Positions 24,204-25,434 of a DNA stretch of 25,434 bases are shown here, one piece after another. Origin of the DNA: a virus. The notes under the pieces were generated by a model that saw only the letters and a program-made list of their open reading frames with translations, was not told the origin of the DNA and searched no databases. Positions within the stretch are counted from its first letter, which is position 1, and each line of letters begins with the position of its first letter. Both the position numbers and the translations under genes were made by a program. Location: positions 1 to 25,434 of IMG/VR virus record IMGVR_UViG_3300047368_000187; one strand, 5' to 3'.

Positions 24204-24772
24204 CGTCGTCCTGTGTTGATTTTGTACTTCCAAACGGCGACACGCCGCTTGAGCTCATCTCTGAATGCGTTACCAATTGACACTTCAAACCCGTCAAACG
24301 CCGGACGCATAAAGGGACGCTCTGGGTGAACGATGCCGAATATTGTTGGGTGTGTGGTGCCGTACTCATTTTGCAAAGCGTAGACTGGCTTACGGTCGCC
24401 TTTCTTAAACCCAGATTTGGTATCGCGCTTGTATGTAGACCTGTGTCTGCCTGAAACACCGGCCATCACAGAGGCGCCTCTCAGGCCTTTACGGCGCTTT
24501 GGCGCTCGCCCTAATCTGTTGGGGTTGTAGCCGACTAATCGCACGCTCTTAAGCAATGAGCCGGTGTCAGGGATGTCCTGCCGCACAATGTTGCCCTTTA
24601 CGCGCGCCTCGACAGGTTTCATTGCGTTGACCGCTGCTGTCTCACACTCGTCGCCAGCAAACTCGCCGGCCATGCGTTCCAAATCAACCCACATCGCATC
24701 AAGTCCCTCAAGCTTGAAGCGGTTGTAGACACCGTTACGGGTTTTAACGATGTCAAAGTCGTAGTTAGCCAC
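24200..24772 (-). CDS. HK97 gp10-like minor tail / tail-completion protein
   Basis: 190 residues. Residues 20-80 carry the family pattern FKLEGLDAMWVDLERM, AAVNAMKPVEARVKGNI and the PDTGSLLKSV box (69-77). The end has VYALQNEYGT (130-139) and RPFMRPAFD (152-160), typical of HK97-gp10 family proteins. The middle (85-125) is very basic. I chose GTG at 24772: GGAGG lies 6 nt upstream and it overlaps the T stop by 8 nt (GTGGCTAA). An in-frame ATG three codons earlier is too close to that site. Its place after the G/T chaperones, rather than before the tail-tube gene, is a little unusual. Confidence 0.88.
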   Translation of the reverse strand: MANYDFDIVKTRNGVYNRFKLEGLDAMWVDLERMAGEFAGDECETAAVNAMKPVEARVKGNIVRQDIPDTGSLLKSVRLVGYNPNRLGRAPKRRKGLRGASVMAGVSGRHRSTYKRDTKSGFKKGDRKPVYALQNEYGTTHPTIFGIVHPERPFMRPAFDGFEVSIGNAFRDELKRRVAVWKYKINTGRR

Positions 24773-25091
24773 GTCGTGCCTCCGCATATCGTTTAAAGAT
24801 GTTGATTTGTTGTTCGTTGCTTTGCTTACGGTTTGTGTGCCTGGTGTACAGATCAAAAAAGTCTGTCACCTCTGCCGGCTTACCGCCTTTCTTGCCGCCG
24901 TTGACGTTGACCAACGTTGCGGCGATCACTCCTGCCCGATAGTCCTCGCGGACAGCGCCCCAGGGTTCTAGATTGAAAAACGCCATCCACTCGTTGAGCT
25001 CGCTTGCTTCAAGTTGAGTTTCGAGTTGTCGAACTGTCATACCTAAAGCAAGCGCAAGTCGGAACTTAAACCGACGTACCGGGCATGCTAG
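24765..25091 (-). CDS. Tail assembly protein T, made as GT by -1 frameshift
   Basis: The T reading frame (108 codons from the frameshift) contains the DUF4035-type T domain: MTVRQLETQLEASELNEWMA, FFNLEPWGAVREDYRAGVIA, ATLVNV, then a basic linker and FFDLYTR. It is fused to G by a -1 shift at A-AAA-AAC just before the G stop, giving a 220-residue GT protein. An in-frame ATG exists at 25040, but only AGG-T precedes it, so it has no usable Shine-Dalgarno and separate initiation is unlikely. In lambda, GT recruits tail-tube subunits to the tape measure. The same role is expected here, directly upstream of the tape measure operon segment. Confidence 0.85.
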   Translation of the reverse strand, partial: LACPVRRFKFRLALALGMTVRQLETQLEASELNEWMAFFNLEPWGAVREDYRAGVIAATLVNVNGGKKGGKPAEVTDFFDLYTRHTNRKQSNEQQINIFKRYAEARRG

Positions 25092-25426
25092 TTTTTTTCA
25101 GCAATGCCTAACGCTTCGTCTGACATGCCAGACAGGTTGCGTACCTGGTCAAACAGTCGCGTAATGACTGCGGCGTTTTTCTTGCCAAGCTCATTTGCTT
25201 CGCTGTCCTTAAAAATACGGTTACCGTCATCGTCGACCATACAACTGACGACAAGACGTGCCCGCATATTGGTTAAATCGTTAGACACGCCTAGTCGCGC
25301 CTCAAATTGGTCGCGTTCTGCTGCCGATAGGCCGCGAATACGAACTGTGCCTCCCCATTCAGGGACTTCTACCTCTACAAAGCTAAAGTCCACTGCGCCT
25401 AGAATTTGATCTTTACTAAGAGCCAT
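25088..25426 (-). CDS. Tail assembly chaperone G
   Basis: 112 residues with AGGAG 3 nt before the ATG at the right edge of the window. The sequence (MALSKDQILGAVDF, EVEVPEWGGTVRIRGLSAAE, then RDQFEARLG and RARLVVSCMVDDDGNRIF, ending SGMSDEALGIAEKN) has the usual pattern of phage tail assembly chaperones that coat the tape measure protein during tail assembly and are absent from the virion. Its stop codon lies inside the frameshift site that makes GT. The major tail tube gene should lie just beyond the window. Confidence 0.85.
   Translation of the reverse strand: MALSKDQILGAVDFSFVEVEVPEWGGTVRIRGLSAAERDQFEARLGVSNDLTNMRARLVVSCMVDDDGNRIFKDSEANELGKKNAAVITRLFDQVRNLSGMSDEALGIAEKN
25091..25097 (-). 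promoter_or_regulatory. Programmed -1 ribosomal frameshift site A-AAA-AAC
   Basis: Read in the G frame the codons are GAA-AAA-AAC-TAG, so the heptamer A-AAA-AAC has the X-XXY-YYZ phase and is followed at once by the G stop. After a -1 slip the frame continues CTA-GCA-TGC without a stop into T. A small stem GTCGG-N8-CCGAC (about 17 nt downstream) could stimulate it, though it is further away than usual. Confidence 0.85.
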
Positions 25427-25434
25427 TTACTCCT

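Noticed and set aside
24773-24856. Upstream extension of the HK97-gp10-like gene to an ATG-like start at 24856
   Set aside because: It would overlap T by about 90 nt without a ribosome site. The GTG at 24772 has GGAGG at ideal spacing and a short overlap.
1-25434. Window as an integrated prophage with bacterial flanks
   Set aside because: No bacterial housekeeping gene is visible on either side of the tRNA. Phage polymerase lies on one side and tail and lysis genes on the other.

Overview
The window is almost certainly part of a temperate, siphovirus-like tailed phage genome, seen as free or circularly permuted phage DNA rather than an integrated prophage, because phage genes lie on both sides of the integration module. 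The host is probably a marine or environmental gammaproteobacterium. That is an inference from the tRNA-Gly sequence, which is close to the enterobacterial tRNA-Gly(GCC) as I remember it, and from the style of the tail fibre.

Left part (1-2254, minus strand): most of a single-subunit, T7-type RNA polymerase gene, whose last codons run off the left edge. Its leader (2255-2654) carries a CAA-rich tract, a cloverleaf-like inverted-repeat structure, candidate operators and a host-type promoter pointing the other way. Middle-left (2655-4335, plus strand): a short lysogeny module made of an XRE/CI-like repressor translationally coupled to a tyrosine integrase, then a 205-bp region that looks like attP, then a complete tRNA-Gly(GCC). 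The putative attP core is a 19-bp palindrome identical in type to a tRNA-Gly anticodon arm.

Right part (4338-25434, all minus strand, so read from right to left): a classic siphophage tail operon. In transcription order it holds a tail assembly chaperone G with a programmed -1 frameshift into T, an HK97-gp10-like protein, a tape measure protein, a gpL-like tail-hub protein, and a giant 4556-residue J-like central tail fibre ending in an S74 self-cleaving chaperone. After these come small tail-tip or fibre-associated proteins, an intrinsic terminator, a further tail protein, a T4-type lysozyme, a tail-anchored membrane protein and two small genes that run convergently into the tRNA.

How it may work: the repressor-integrase operon is divergent from the phage RNA polymerase, so repressing one gene could silence a lytic programme driven by that polymerase. 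On lysogenisation the integrase probably recombines inside the anticodon arm of a host tRNA-Gly. The putative attP core restores neither half of that tRNA, and the intact tRNA-Gly gene 55 bp away could replace what integration destroys. Capsid, portal and terminase genes are expected beyond the right edge, and replication genes beyond the left edge.
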